64,000 bases of DNA from Seriola aureovittata (taxonomy: Eukaryota; Chordata; Actinopteri; Carangiformes; Carangidae). A program made the position numbers and the translations under genes. This document shows positions 43,741 to 57,500 of the stretch, in pieces (the stretch's first letter is position 1; every line of letters begins with the position of its first letter). The stretch lies in assembly GCF_021018895.1 (NCBI RefSeq), contig NC_079378.1, positions 11,343,501 to 11,407,500 of the forward strand, given 5' to 3'. The notes under the pieces were generated by a model that saw nothing but the letters and a program-made list of their open reading frames with translations, had not been told where the DNA came from and made no database searches.

Positions 43741-44246
43741 AAGAAAAAAGAAACCTGTTGGACCCAGTTATTGATCATCTAAGCATGTTCGGGAGGACAC
43801 GAGCTCGACCACTCAAGCCCCCTTCCACAGAGCTAAACACGGGCTCTTTAAGCTAATTCTACACAATATTTAATATTTTCTTACCTTTATTCTCTTGGGT
43901 ATTACAGAGCAACGTCACACCTTGGTATGTGGACACAGTTTCAGTTGGTACCCCCTGGTTATGAACAGGATAGAGAGGGGTTTTGGTCGCTGCCACGTAC
44001 AGAACCTCCTGGAGCGTTGACCTTAATAGCACGAGTAGAAGCGCAGAGACATTCCTCCTTGAGCTTTATTGCGTTGCCTTCAAGAGCACCTCGTAAGCTT
44101 CGACTCTTAACCTATGTATGGTACCGTCGGGTTACTCAGAAAACAAATAGGCAAAGGTTTGGTTTTATCAAGCAGCAATTTTACTTGCACTTCAACCAGC
44201 AGCTGAGAGCTACAACGACTGCTGGTACTGAAAAACAAAAAAATGT

Positions 44247-44247
<1 letters not shown>

Positions 44248-44294
<47 letters not shown>
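44248..44294. repeat. (TAA)n microsatellite
   Basis: About 15 TAA units. Confidence 0.95.
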
Positions 44295-44296
<2 letters not shown>

Positions 44297-47200
44297 TAGT
44301 AATAATGTTCATATTGGATGATAAAACAATATTACGTTAAGTGAAAGTGATGTTGAACACCCCTAACAGCTATTTTCTGCAAATGTTTCTGTATTTTCTG
44401 TAAATGCATTGTAAATGGCGCATTGGGCCTGCAGCCAGTCTATAAATATCAGTTGGTTAGTTCAGTAAGAGCCCTTTAAAAGATGTAAATTTAGCTGTTG
44501 CAGAAAACAAATAAGGGTCATGGATGGAGGGCATTTTTCAATACACAACTTGAACAACTGCAGACGAATTATACTTACCTGTACCCATTCATTCACTTTC
44601 TTCCACAAAGTTCAATCTTTTAGAATATTTACGGTAGTGTAATCCATGCAACCCGTCACGTTTACAGCTTGAATCTGGGTTTCCCAGGGCTTGTTCCCTG
44701 GATGGACTGAATACCATCTGGAGAAAATCACTTGGACATGACTATTCAGTTATCTGCTGTTCTGGAAGTTTCTGTTTTATTCTGTTTCTGTGTTGCCCCT
44801 GTCACTGATGTTTCTTTTCCATTTCCATTTACTTATGCCATGGCATATAAGATTCAAGACAACGTAATTAGAGCCATAAGTTTATGAGGAGACAACATGC
44901 TTTTTCTTTAGTAGAGCCACGTACTGTTACACATGTGGGGGGCTGGGACACATCTGATGAAACACTCCTAGTGATTGCATTATACAATTACATCATCTCC
45001 ACAGTGAATAACATATTTTAGCTGATAACATGACAGAAAGAACAGTCCATCTTCACTGTTTTAAATGAATATGGTCAGTCAATGGTTTTTATTGATAAAT
45101 TGTTCATAGTAAGTCTAATAATACAATCAGTTTTTTTTATTTGTGATTTGGCACATGTTGTATTTTGACTTTTAAACACATTCATTGCATTGGCCCATAG
45201 AATGTAGATATATTACTGTCTCTGGTTGACATTGTAATCCATAGATTTATGTTGCTGTAAATGTGCATGATGACAGTTGTACTGTGATTTGACCACAAGG
45301 TGTCAGTGTGGGTCAGTACAAGAATGTCCCCCCAAAATCCACAAACACAATCACTTCAGCCAGTGTTATACTGAGCAACATAGCAGAATGATGATTAAAA
45401 TAAGTTTGACAGAAAAATTAGAAAATCACAAGATAGTAGATTAATCAAATTGTTAAATAAAACTATGTTGATCTGGCACACATTCGGTGTCTTATATCTG
45501 TGCACTTGAACTGACCGTTCAGAAACGTTCAGGTTACAATCCTTTCTTACAATCCACGCCCCATTTTTCTAAGGGCCTGAATGCTCCTGCTCCATCTCTG
45601 CCATGTCATGACTCATCATTACTCACAAGGAAAGGAGGCAAATTGGATTTAATGAAAATAGCAGACACCGCAAATATGTCGTACATTACTAATGAGTGAA
45701 TCAGTGATTTTTTTTTAACCACACAGTCTCACATAATCTTTGTCTTTAATTAATCTATTTTTTTTTTTTTTTGCTGCTTGTGTCAGTTCTAGCTTCTCCT
45801 ACAATATTCACTCTCTCTCTGTATATTCCACGCAATTTATCTGCATCAGATAGGCACAGGTAGGCCCACCAACAATAGGTTGTACCAACTCACACTTTAC
45901 AATGAGTCTTAAAGAGACAGATGACTAATGTACATGTTGTAATTTTTGATATATTTACTCTTCAGGATTGTAATAAACTAACATGTGAGAAGAATGCCAT
46001 TACCAAATAGTTCCTGTTTAACCGACTAGATAATTGCAGAAACGATTACAGGTGTTTTCACATCTACACTTAACAAACCTAAAAACCCTTTTCCACAGTA
46101 GACATTTATAGGAAACACACAGGTGTTACTAATAACATTAACGATGTCTCTGGGTTCTTCAGGTGTGTCAGTGAAGCAGTGAGTTAACATGCATAATGCC
46201 AGGACCCTGAAGCTGAGGCCGCTAAATGGAATTCAGCGTTCGTCCATTTTATGATTTACCTATCTACATTTTATTATATGAAGTATTCACTGGACAAAAG
46301 AAAAAACACTCTTTCAGATTCTTAATCACCTTCACATGGCTTTAACTTCGCCATTAGAGTGTTAATTCTCTCTTCATGTGGCCAGCCGTCCCTTCTCTAC
46401 TTTTTTGCACACACCAACCGCTGGTTTTGCTTGTGGTAACATGTGATGCTCCTTTTTCTCCGTGGGAGACAACTGGGTGTGTATGTAGAAGCTTTCATCA
46501 GCTGGGTTTGAGCTGACTGATGTGTGTTGACAACAGAGATCAGAAAAACAAACACTATTTGATGCACTACACTAATGCTTAATGGCTTAGAACGAAGGTT
46601 CCCAAGGATAGGAGAGAAGAAAACAAACATATTTCTGCTAAACAAACCCATGTTTACATTTTTTGATATGTAATTTTTGTTTTACCTATGAATTATCTGA
46701 TGGATTTACTTATTTTTTCTTACTCCTATGTAACCTATGACAAGCGGTCACAAGACTAACTTTGTTTTAGGAATTCACAAGCCATAACATTTGGGAACCA
46801 CTGGCATGAGAAATCCACAACTGGTATTCGTGTTGTTTATACTTTGGCCAGCAGATGTCACTCTTTGCCCGTTGAGCATTTAACACTGTAAGGATTTACA
46901 GTAGATTGAATGTAATCACTGTCTGACATTATCTGTCACATTTCCCAAAATACAGATGAAAAGGCCTATCTGTTTGTTTGTAGCATATCTGCAGTTCAGG
47001 AAAGCCACCATTCCCACATATACCACGATGATGCAGTATAATAAATCTGATCATAAATCTGATCTTGTTGACACAACAGGGCGTCGCTCCTCTTAGCTAA
47101 ACACAAAGGTATTTTGCTTGCCATGCTGTCAAGGTTGAAGAAACACCCCGCCAACCATCAGGTAATTTTCACACCTGAGCAGAAGCTAAAAAAAAAAAAG

Positions 47201-47360
47201 CCTGTGAAACTGTCATTTAGTAATTACATATAGAGAACTGAATGTCTGGCATGTCACACATCTTGACGCACAGAAACAGAGAGGAGTAAACAAACAGTAA
47301 AACACAGTGGAGGAATGTGTTATAAATCTTTCATGCGTGGTGCTGGAGACAATGTTTTGT
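44295..47360. other. Intergenic DNA, nothing recognised
   Basis: AT-rich; T-run near 45759-45772. No coding or RNA match. Confidence 0.45.
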
Positions 47361-47365
47361 GAGTG

Positions 47366-47500
47366 TGACGTCAGTGCAGAAAATATGTTTTCTGACTCTG
47401 TCTAGAGTCAGCTCCATCATGTTTTGGAGTGTCACGTGATGACAAAATGACTACATAAAACCAAGCATCTACTTCCACCCATTCATTTAGCTGAGGGTTA
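47366..47500 (+). promoter_or_regulatory. Promoter-like cluster: CRE, E-box, TATA-like box
   Basis: In order: TGACGTCA 47366-47373; a TGACTCT/AGAGTCA inverted pair 47393-47410; CACGTG 47433-47438; CATAAAA 47454-47460. A transcription start near 47485 would be expected. The next ATG (47512) is followed by a consensus donor GTAAGT at 47565. All sites are read directly; promoter activity is inference. Confidence 0.4.
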
Positions 47501-47511
47501 AGGTTTTCCAG

Positions 47512-49434
47512 ATGTTTCGAGTGCTTCCTTGCGTTACGGCTCATCCTGTACTTGGCTCAGGCTGGTAAGTCATGCATCAGAAAGGTCATAAGGTCAAAGA
47601 TGCTCCCTTGTTTTGCAGCGCTGATTTAAAGAGGACCCACACAAAGAGACAGCCTAGTACATGTGTGTGTGTGTGTGAGTAGTTATGCGTGTCGTCTCTC
47701 TGGTGTACTACCTGACCTCTTGCTCGTGTGTGAGCCTGAATGATTGAAAGTGAACACACACAGACCAAGTTTTGGGTTTCACGGGCTTTAATCAAACCTC
47801 ATCTGCTGAGCTCAGGGGCTCGGCGGTGACTCCGGTCTGTGCACCATTTATTCCACCCTGGTGGGAGTTTAAACAACACAGTAAGACACAGAGAAAACAA
47901 TTCAGTGTGTGTATGTGTCTGTGTGTGTCTGGTCCAGTGACTCCAAACAGGTAATGAGGCAGAAAAAAGACATTAAAAGCACAAAGGAGGGATCATCCAG
48001 TCTGCTGTGTGCGGGGGAGCATTCCCATGAGTGTTTCTGCTCTCTCAGGTAAAGATGCAGCTTTTTGTTCCATCCTGTAAGATGTCCTTAAACTATTAGT
48101 GGGTTCAAATAAAGCGTTAACATTTTTGTGAAGCACATGCGGCACATTTTGTTGTGGTCTCTCGCTTTGTGTTTGTGTGTGTGTAATTGTGTGTCTGTGT
48201 GTGCGCGTGTGTGTGCCAAGTAAAGACTCAGGGCTGCAGTACCTGAGGATTGGGTTACATGAGCTGTCTGTCAGCGCTGACAAAATGAGGCCCCTCGGGA
48301 CAGAAGAGACAAAGTGTTGTTCCAACCACACTGATGTCAAATACTATTTGGAGGTAATCCTTCACATTTGTTTTAGGGAGCTTGGAGTCCCAAATGGGTG
48401 GTGTCTGACACCAGAAACCTTTAGTAATCGCAGGAAACGCTTCTCAAAGTTGGCTTGATTGGTGTGTTATTGAAAGCTCTTCTGACAGCATGTGAATCCA
48501 TCCACTCTCGTTTACCCACTAATCACGCTGGGAGTCACAGGGGGCTCATACGGGTGAGAGTTACACCCCGCACGGTCCGTCACAGGGCTGACACAAACAG
48601 ACAAATAACCATTCACACTCACATTCACAGCTACGGGCAATTTAAAGTCACTAGTTCGTCTAACAGCCACCGCTCTGTGAGCAGTTTGCATGTCTGTGCA
48701 CTGTGTTAACACTGAGTCACCATTACTTCCACTCTGAGAATGATGCAATTAAAAACAAAAGGCTTAAACTTGTGCTAATTAAAATAATAATCATTTCTGA
48801 ATATAAAAAAAAATAATCCCCAAGGATTAAGCCTATAAATTCTGGAGTAACACTGAAACATGTGTCATAATATCAAATCAATAAACAGTTTGGAAAATAA
48901 CACAAAAAATTCAGAATGACCTGAAAAATTGTCCTGAAATAACCTAAAAAGTTGGAAATGTGAAACTGTGGGAATAACACCAAAGTTCTGAGAATATCAT
49001 CTAGTAAAATGAAGGATAACTTCTTTTTTTTTTTTTTTTATGGAAATAACCTGCAAAATTTTACAACCACAATGAAAAGTTGGGACAAATGTGGAAAAGT
49101 CAGCGTTAACTAGTAAAAGTTGGTAATAAGCACCCACAAGAGTCAAACACAGAAGACTGTAAGTCTGGAACAATCTTGAAAATTCAGGAACAGTTAAAGA
49201 TAAACAGAAAAGGTCAAGGAAAACAGATCACCTTTCAGGGTCACTTCTGCCTCTTAAGGGCTCCCTGATCACTTCAGTGTGATTCTGTATAATTTACAGT
49301 ACATGCCCTTCATCTGTTTCTGTCCATTTCAGCCTTTCCCCTTCTTTCACTGTGCACACAAGCTGGTAAATACACGTGCCTTTGTGAGAGATTGCGTGGA
49401 AGTGTATCTGTTTGCACATATCTCATTTGACTAA
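47512..49434 (+). other. Unconfirmed three-exon open structure with signal-peptide-like first exon
   Basis: Candidate exons: 47512-47564 (donor GTAAGT), 48232-48353 (acceptor ACTCAG, donor GTAATC), 49333-49434 (acceptor CCATTTCAG, stop TAA 49432-49434), with AATAAA at 49696-49701. In the frame starting at 47513, exon 1 reads CFECFLALRLILYLAQA, like a secretion signal. Exon 2 joins in phase (1+2) and stays open for 40 codons with TKCCSNHTD, and exon 3 joins in phase 0. The total is about 90 codons with CC, C and C. Problem: the ATG at 47512 is one base out of this frame and no other ATG follows the upstream TGA. So either an upstream start exists, there is a one-base frameshift, or the structure is chance. 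No family is claimed. Confidence 0.2.
48500..48665 (+). repeat. Dispersed repeat fragment (CATTCACACTCACATTCACA-type)
   Basis: ACCATTCACACTCACATTCA, ACGGGCAATTTAAAGTCAC match a repeat block common in teleost genomes. Confidence 0.5.
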
Positions 49435-49984
49435 AGGCTCCTGTCACCGGAACATTATCTAACAATTCAGCTTATCAGTGAGTTATGGCTTCACCAATAT
49501 TGACTCAGCTCTTTCTAGTGAACAGGCAGGCAGCTCCAACAGATGCGCAAACAGGTCACAGCCTTTTACGGTTGTGAAATACAGAAGGAAGGTGTAGGAG
49601 GCATGTCCCTGACTGACCGGGTCGGAGCTGCAGTTTGAAACATATCCTCACTTGATGCTGGATGTGATGTTATAAAAAGCGCTGCTTTACATGGCAATAA
49701 AACAATATAGCAAAGAAAAAATGTGTGCATGTGCATATATGCACATACAAGAGAGGAGCAAGAGACAAAGACATCTTTCAGTCTGCATAAGTGAAAACAG
49801 AGAGATGTTCTTAAGCATTGCAATTACTGTAAGTACAATATTAAAATGTTTTGGTTTCTATTTTCACGTAGTCTTTTGCTCATGACTACAATAAACTCAT
49901 TTCATGGATTTAAAGATGAAATAAAGCCAGTAGGAAGTTTCTCATTAGTGAGGCTTCGCTGCTTTTCTTTCTTTTTTATGTGAT

Positions 49985-50150
49985 TGTGATGAAACAAGAC
50001 GTTTGAACTTTTGCCTCGAAAAAATGGGGTTTCGCATTTTTTTTTACTCTTTTCTGACATTATAAACTTCCCAAAAAAATCTGTTGATTAATTGAAAAAA
50101 GTATAAATTAATCAATAATGAAAACAAGCATTTGTTACAGCCCCAAATAG
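49985..50150 (+). repeat. TTAATCGATTAATC-type repeat, copy 4 (3' part)
   Basis: GAAACAAGACGTTTGAACTT, TTTTCTGACATTATAAACTT and GTTGATTAATTG, followed by AATAATGAAAAC, correspond to the 3' half of copies 1 and 2. Confidence 0.55.
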
Positions 50151-50229
50151 TTGTAATACATAAAATAGAAAAGGGTAAAATAGATGACATCTGTGACTTT
50201 ATTGACTGTGACTGTGAGTTTATTTTCAC

Positions 50230-50690
50230 CTGAGGTATTGAAGATGAAGTTCTCCGTCCAGAGTCACTGCCAAAGTCACCTCCACCTATACATCATGTAT
50301 TATGATCTGACAACACTGAAACCAACTCACACTCCTTTCCAAGAACTGGCCCCAATCGGTTTATAACACTAACTGGACAGCGGTCACTCGGGGGAAGACC
50401 CTTTAAAGACACGGTCCCGGAGGTTGCGTCTCCGGAGAGAGATGCTCTGGGTCCACAGAGGGCCGTAGTCGTTGTGGACTTCATACTGCACAAGGACTGG
50501 AAACCTCCCTCCTGTCTGCTGTTTCAGAAGTTCCCACAGCAATAAAAGACGCGAATGAGAAAGGCAGATTAACAGACGCCTGCTGGCAGAATCCATTTCT
50601 TTCCCTCTTCACCTGGTAGTGAGGGGATGGATGTTGCTCCATGACCCAGTTGGATCTGTTGCCTTGATTCAATCTGAGTGTTTGAACCAT
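50230..50690. other. GC-rich open patch of unknown nature
   Basis: About 0.45 kb of GC- and CG-richer DNA in AT-rich surroundings, open over 50-70 codons in more than one frame. The minus frame 50596-50384 contains RFPVLVQYEVHNDYGPLWTQ with mostly C/G third positions and ends GSSPE-stop. A second minus stretch (about 50287-50231) reads VEVTLAVTLDGELHLQYL. The opposite strand is also open (AVVVVDFILHKDWK). I do not recognise a family; it could be an exon pair, a pseudogene or chance. Confidence 0.25.
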
Positions 50691-51028
50691 GCATTTTTAC
50701 TGTGTGTATTCAGTTTATTTGGGTTTTAATTTCAAGTTCATTTTCAAAATTGTTTGCTTTCCTACATTGTACAATCTTTGACAGCAGGTCAAATCATCCC
50801 TCGTGTGTAAATGATGAGCCCACCAAATCCACAAAAATGTAGTTTTCCCTGACCTTGGGTTTGTAGAGCTGCTGCTGGCTGTCAAATTACATCAACATCC
50901 AGGGCACTTTGTTCTCATTTGGAAAGGGTGATTGACTGGTAGCAGCATAGGGAGGCGTACAAAAATACACTCCCTCGGACATGTGCTGGAGCAATCAAGG
51001 AGCCAAGGGAGGATGGCAATCTTTAAAA

Positions 51029-51031
51029 GAG

Positions 51032-51071
<40 letters not shown>
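51029..51071. repeat. (GA)n microsatellite
   Basis: About 20 GA units with one GC interruption. Confidence 0.95.
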
Positions 51072-51075
<4 letters not shown>

Positions 51076-53658
51076 TTATTCCCATTTCATACTGAATCGC
51101 AAACTGATCACTTGAGGCCAAAAACCGCATGCATCTTAAAAACCGCAGGCTGTTTAAGGAAGAGAGGCCAATTCCTGGGAAAACAGACACAGGCAGAAAG
51201 AGAAAGGAAAAAAAAGACAGTTTTTCTTTCCTGTCAGACAAAAGAAAAACTTTGAGCCACGCCAATCAGATATCATGGTGTAGATCCAGTCAGTAGGATT
51301 CAAGGGACTTTCCGTTTATGCAACTGTGTAGAGGCGAAACCTTCAAAATAAAACTGAAAACATCATGTCTATCTGTGGTTCTGATTTTTTTTTTTTTTTT
51401 CCTCTGGCAAAGATTTTAAACATATCCAGACGAGACATGATGTCACTGACATCAGCAGAACCATCTAGCTAAGTAGCTAAAAAAAGAAACAAGCCTCCCA
51501 CCCACCTCTTACACACCGTCTCACCTAAAATAAAAAAAAATAAATAAAAAAAATAAAAAAAAACACAACAAAAACAAATGGCAAACATTAGTGCACCTGT
51601 AACTGAATTAGGTTTTCAAAGCACAGGGAGCGGAGATTGAATTATATGATAACATCTCAGTAGAAGCCTGGATGCTGACTGTGATGGATCTACAGTGTCC
51701 CGACTGTCAGCTACTGAGAGTGTGAGCCTTTTGGGTTTTTATGTCTATTTCTGTCTCTGTTGGGTGTTTGAAGAACATTTGCGATTAACCTTAACCTTTT
51801 TTTTTTTAAGTTCTTTGGAAATAAATTAGATTTGAATGGAGTTGACCTAAATTTGAGAAATTTCATCTCTACTGGGAGCTGGTGTAATAAAAACATGTTG
51901 TTACTCTTGGCAGGTGCGGATCCACCAGAAAACCCCAAACCCAGCTGACCCATTTTAGCTCCTGACTATGACTGACAAAATGTCGACCCATTCATTCAAT
52001 AGGAAACAAAATCCTGCACACGCTGTATGGAAGCATTAAATGGCCAAAATAAATTTTCTTTTTTAAAGCAATTGAATACCTTACTGTGAAATTTAACCAG
52101 AACCTAATGCTCGATATTGAAATTGAAACACCTTTGAATTTATAGCATTGAAATATTTTGATCCTGAAAACTGTCTATCTGAATTGGTGTGGTTTCAATT
52201 TGTCTTTTCAAGTTTTGTGGTGGAAAAAAACTTTTGGGGGAGTTTGCAAATTCAGAAAATGAAAGCGTGCAGAGTTGCAAGTGATCTGAACTTCGTGAAC
52301 TACGAGAAAGATCTCTGAAGTCTCATTGAATTTACCCTCGCACTGTGAGTCACTTGATTTTTTTTTTTTTTAGACTTGACTTGAATTTTCTCATTTCACA
52401 ATGAGGTGGTGAGTTGCTTATAGGATTTAATTACTAATAATTATTACAATTATCACTCTGAACTCAATCAATTCTTTGGTAACTTTATTTATTTAGTATT
52501 TTTATGGCGTTTATCCTTTATTATGATAGCTAGTGACAGTGGACAGTGGATTTGAACCCGGGCAGCAGCAGTGTAGGGACTCAGCCTTAATAAAATGATA
52601 TGTGCTTAAACTTGCAGTGCGCCCCATTGGTATTTTCTAAATCCAGCGTGGAGACTCTGTTTAGTTTACTCACCATAGAAGCAAATATCACCAATACGAG
52701 CTGTGTGAGCGTCTCAGTTTGGCTTTGACTGAGATATAAATCAGTCAAATCCACACCATGCCATAAAAAGGTTGTTTACTTTGAGATTAACTCAGTGATG
52801 GACCCTGACAGGGGTATGTAGCATAAAAGAGAGGCAACACGAAATAGTCTGGAAGTCATTATGCAGAGGACGTTAAACTCTCCCCTCACTTAGTCCCCCA
52901 AAAGCCACTGAAGCTGTAAACAGGTTCTCTGAGATTCTTCAGGGCTGTCTCAGAAATACTCAGCTCCCCTCATCCAAACAGTGCACACACTTAAATACAC
53001 ATCCTGTGGTTATGTACAGCACACATACACACGCACACACACATACACTGAAGCCATCAGTGAAATGACATATGAACCAGCATCTGGTAAAAGAAAAAAA
53101 AGATAAGGAAATTATATGGATTAGACACGTTTGTGTTGAAAACCTTTATGGCTTCAACTGTATTCATCACAAAGTAACTGCAGCTTTTTTGCACTATGAA
53201 AGGAAAGTTCTTGACTGTGAGTTCTCCTAAAGTAGATTTTTTTTTTTTTCTAAACATATGTTGGATTGATCACTGAATGCATAAAATGCAATATCCAAGA
53301 CTTTTGTATGTGTTTATAGTCTTCTAGACACCATGCTCATCTGAAAACAGTAAATCACAAGAAAGGCAGAAATCATTTGTCATCCCTGCAAACGATAATA
53401 TGAAAAACAGGGTTTTTTTTTTTTTTCAAGCCAGTGATTCCACTGCAAGGTGTGTATGACATTTTTCACACTGCTGGTGAAGCCATTGGAGGGGGTTGAC
53501 CATCTGTACTGCGGCCTGGTTTAGTTCTGCTCAGGCTTAAGAGGAAGGCAGGTAAACAAGCTCTCGTGAAATAAAATGAAACAAAAGCCAGACACTGGGT
53601 CATTTCCTGTGAGTGTGTGAGTGGGTGCTGTAGCTGTTTGTGTGAGTAGGTGGGGGTT

Positions 53659-53660
<2 letters not shown>
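51072..53660. other. Intergenic DNA, nothing recognised
   Basis: Contains several A or T runs (near 51388, 51530-51563, 52359, 53239) and no recognised gene. Confidence 0.45.

Positions 53661-53707
<47 letters not shown>
53661..53707. repeat. (TG)n microsatellite
   Basis: About 23 TG units; the surrounding valine/cysteine or histidine/threonine open frames are translations of the repeat. Confidence 0.97.
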
Positions 53708-53710
<3 letters not shown>

Positions 53711-54058
53711 GTGGTCTCTTTTATGTTTCTTTCTCACAAGTGCTGTTTGACATTCCTGTACAGGGCTAGACCTAAGAGAAAGGATGAAGGGAGAAACAGA
53801 GGAGGGAACAGAAACAGAAAAGATAATGAGATAATGTTGTTTATTGCAACCATGTTTACACAAGCCTTTTCAGTTTCAACTTTGCTTTTCCTGAACTTCA
53901 CAAATAAATTGTGTTTTTTTTTTTTTTTTGTTTCGTTTCTTTGCTGGGGATATTCTGGGGAATCCAGAACTTCATAGCTCTGACATTATACTCTAAACAA
54001 GGACTCCCTCAGTGTTTTATTTAATTGGTCTACTTGGGTATGTTTCCTTGTTTGTGTA

Positions 54059-54062
<4 letters not shown>

Positions 54063-54102
<40 letters not shown>
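54063..54102. repeat. (TG)n microsatellite
   Basis: About 20 TG units. Confidence 0.97.
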
Positions 54103-54103
<1 letters not shown>

Positions 54104-54571
54104 TGCTGGGGGTGTTAAACAGCTGCTGCCCAGTAGCTATAATTCATCCCATGTTCCAGCGCTCCTCAGAGAGGAACACTGTGATCTTACGATGTGGACA
54201 CTTACTATTGGCTGCATGTACGTTAAAATCAGAGTTATTTAGGGGTCCTGTGGGAAATGATCGTACTTCAGCCTGCTTTCCACTACAGGCCCAAAAAAGG
54301 TTACGTACAGTTACAGACCGAGTTTCAAGCCACATGTTTCATTTCCAAAGACCTCACTCGGGCTTTCAAACCTAATCTGCGGATAGGTTTGTTTAAATGA
54401 AGAGACTCAACTTTACACTAAAAGGCAGTGTGTGTTCAAATTTTAACCTTAGTTATGAAAATCATCCTGACACGACCAAACCATCACGACTCTGTCTTCA
54501 AGCAGTGTAGGAAATGCTTTATCTAACTTGCCTGTCCCCCAGGGGACACACAGCCTTTTATGTGTTTGTGA

Positions 54572-54597
54572 GTGTGTGTGTGTGTGTGTGTGTGTGG
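54572..54597. repeat. (TG)n microsatellite
   Basis: About 13 TG units. Confidence 0.95.
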
Positions 54598-57500
54598 ACA
54601 CTGGTCTCAAATTCAGGACCAGACATGTCCAACAAAAACCCTTGATGCTGGTGTCCTGCATTGCATTTGCTTGCGTGTCGTGGGTGGTCAGGTGGTTTGA
54701 GCTCAAGCAGCACGTACCACTGAATGGAAGTTTTGCTGAGTGGGCCACAAAACTATGAACATCAAAAACATCAAAGTCACTGTTCATGAACTGTGAATTA
54801 AAGAGGAAGCTGGGCTCAAATGACTTTAAAAGAAGCAGCGATTTTTTTTTTTTAGGTCACAGGAAGCTGGAGTGACTCATGTCACACTTTTGATGAATGA
54901 TATACCAGATTTCCAAAGGGTTACCACCGGCTCAGAGTTAGACCAAGCGCTGATCAGAACTGTTCTGTAGTTCAAAACATCCCAAACATAAATTCTACCT
55001 AGACAATTACATCAACAACAGATACTTGATGTCAGTGACTCTAATAAAGAAACATTTTTGTTAAAATCCTGCTCATAAATGTGTTTTTTACTTCATGTGG
55101 GTGTTGGCCCGGACAGACAGTTTAACTCTTGAAATGAACAGTATTTGCATATTAATTCGATTTTTCAATGAGAGAGAAGGAGTAGATGTATCTTTGGATA
55201 AATGGCAAATCTTGAATAACATGAATCAAGTACGCTAGACAATTTTTTTTTTAAACTTTTCTGGGACTCCAAGGGCCCTTATGGCCCCCAGGCATAAGGA
55301 ATACGGTCATATTGTATAAACACTACATTTACTTGCAGTGTGTATAGTATGTACTTGCTCTCGATAGCGCTTCTTCTCTTAACTCGAATTAAATGAAGCA
55401 GAAGCACAAAAGACAGAGATTTTCATGAAGAGGATCTGAGGGATTTGTCATTTTATTTCCTTAAGCTTTTGGCAAATACAATTTCCTTCAGTAGCAATAG
55501 TGAATGCAATTATTCCACAGCTGTTTTTTTTTTTTTTTTTAGTTGAGGGTTAATTGGGCTTACACAATAAATTAAATGCATCTTCCTGTTTGAATCTCCC
55601 TTTGCCTCTGTACACTCGCTCTTCAGCAGCACATTCACAATTGCCTTGAATGGCTGAGATAAACTCTGATGGACTCGCTTATCGGGGGGACTTCCCCTCT
55701 GGTTTATGATGTGTGTAATCTTTTAGCTCTGCTTCACAACACCTGTTCCTCTTGTGAGGCCTCAGAGTCAAAGATAGTCGTGTTTGGTGGTTTGTGCTCA
55801 TCCTTTGAAGCAAGGCAAAGTGACACAGTTGTGGTTTTGAAAAAAAAAATTAAAATGCTGCAGGGAGCAGAGGTTTTCACACTAGACACACTTGTTTTTT
55901 TTTGTTCGTCTTGATTTTGAGGTAAACTCTGCACAACACTTATTGAAAATTCACTCTCCGTGTTACGAGCCTACAAGTTTTACAGGCAAAATGAAAATCT
56001 TAGTTTACAGTACAGCGCCACAGAGGGAGCTTTGTAACATTTCCATAACCAACAAAGGAGTTTCCAATTACTAACCACAATTAACAGACGAGAGGGATCA
56101 TACAGCTCTGAGCTTGTTAAACCCATTTAGTATCAGGGATTGCAAGCGCACAGCTACTGTTAAAATACCTCACGCTATGACACTACTACAGTATGAAATG
56201 GGGAAAGAAGTATTCCGATCCTTTGAGTGAAAGGTTGGTTGTTGGTTTTTGGTTTTTGCAAGCGAACAGACCCTGGAAGTAAAAGTATGAAACTATTAAC
56301 AGGACTGATTCATTCATAAGTCAGATGCATCGGTGTTATAATTTGGCACAGTTTGATGTTCAACAATGCAAAAGGGGCATGACATGCAGAGCAAGTTGCA
56401 CAAAATTAAAGCATTCAAGTTAAGTGCAGGTACTTAAGTGAGCAAATGCACTTCGATGCTTTCGATATACAGTATGCCAGTCTGGGGATATCAGTGCATG
56501 ATTTGTTTGATAAATATTGCATCAATAGCCAAGGATCTGATTTCCAATAAACACTTCTTTGTTGGCTTGTGAAGAAAATGAAACAGATGTTTATTACACA
56601 CGTCATTGTTTTAATTACATTCATAATGTTGATGTAGACTGTTTAATACATTCATATCGTGTTCTATGCATATTTACATTCTATGTGTACGCATATTATG
56701 TGTATAAACATTAGCAGCCGTGCGTCAGGCAGTCACAGAGGCAGGCCTGCCGGCCGGCATCACTGGGGTTGGCCTTCAACTCTCTGTTATTGCACATCAA
56801 CTGTAAATACAAACAAAGCAGTTAAAGTGCTGAACTCAGTTGTGAACAGCTGGCACGTGTGCACACGAGGAACACTGCTGTGTCTTTCCTGGCTCAGAAT
56901 TATCCAGCACAGGCACAAAGAATGCATTGTTGCAGCGTTGATCTGGAGTAATATCTGCAGGGGCATTTAGTGACGATTATATGAGATTTGAATCAACATC
57001 AGATGATTCCAAAGCCAAACTCGAGGCCTGGAACATCATTTCCCTTCATTTCAGTTCTCTTTATCTCCACCGGCAGGGGTTCAGTTCCTGGTATTAATTT
57101 AATCTGTTTTATTACGCAGAGCAAGTGCAGATCAGTGCTTTCAAATCTTTTGCTCACGAGGCAGGCATCCTCCGCATGCAAACACAACTGTAATCAATTA
57201 TTTGTCTAGCAGATAAAATCTCATCTGTGTGGGTCGTTTGTTACCACAACACCATTTCAGCGCTGCTCAGGTCAGACTTATTCAGACACATCCAGCCTGC
57301 GGCTGCTTGTAAAAACAAATATTTATGACTATTTAAGCAGGGCTGAAATCAAACCCAACCAACTCCATTTAGACCCTCAGTTTATGACAGTAGAAAAAAC
57401 CTAGAAACTCTTCAAGACAAAGATCAGGGTCAAAATTACTAAAAACAACAGCAGTGAAGTGAATCCAAAAACTGTGACTAACTGTTGTGGCGTAAGAAGT

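Noticed and set aside
43927..44340. 137-codon plus-strand frame
   Set aside because: Its C-terminal part is a translation of the TAA microsatellite (poly-Ile); the rest has no recognisable similarity and sits in repeat-like DNA.
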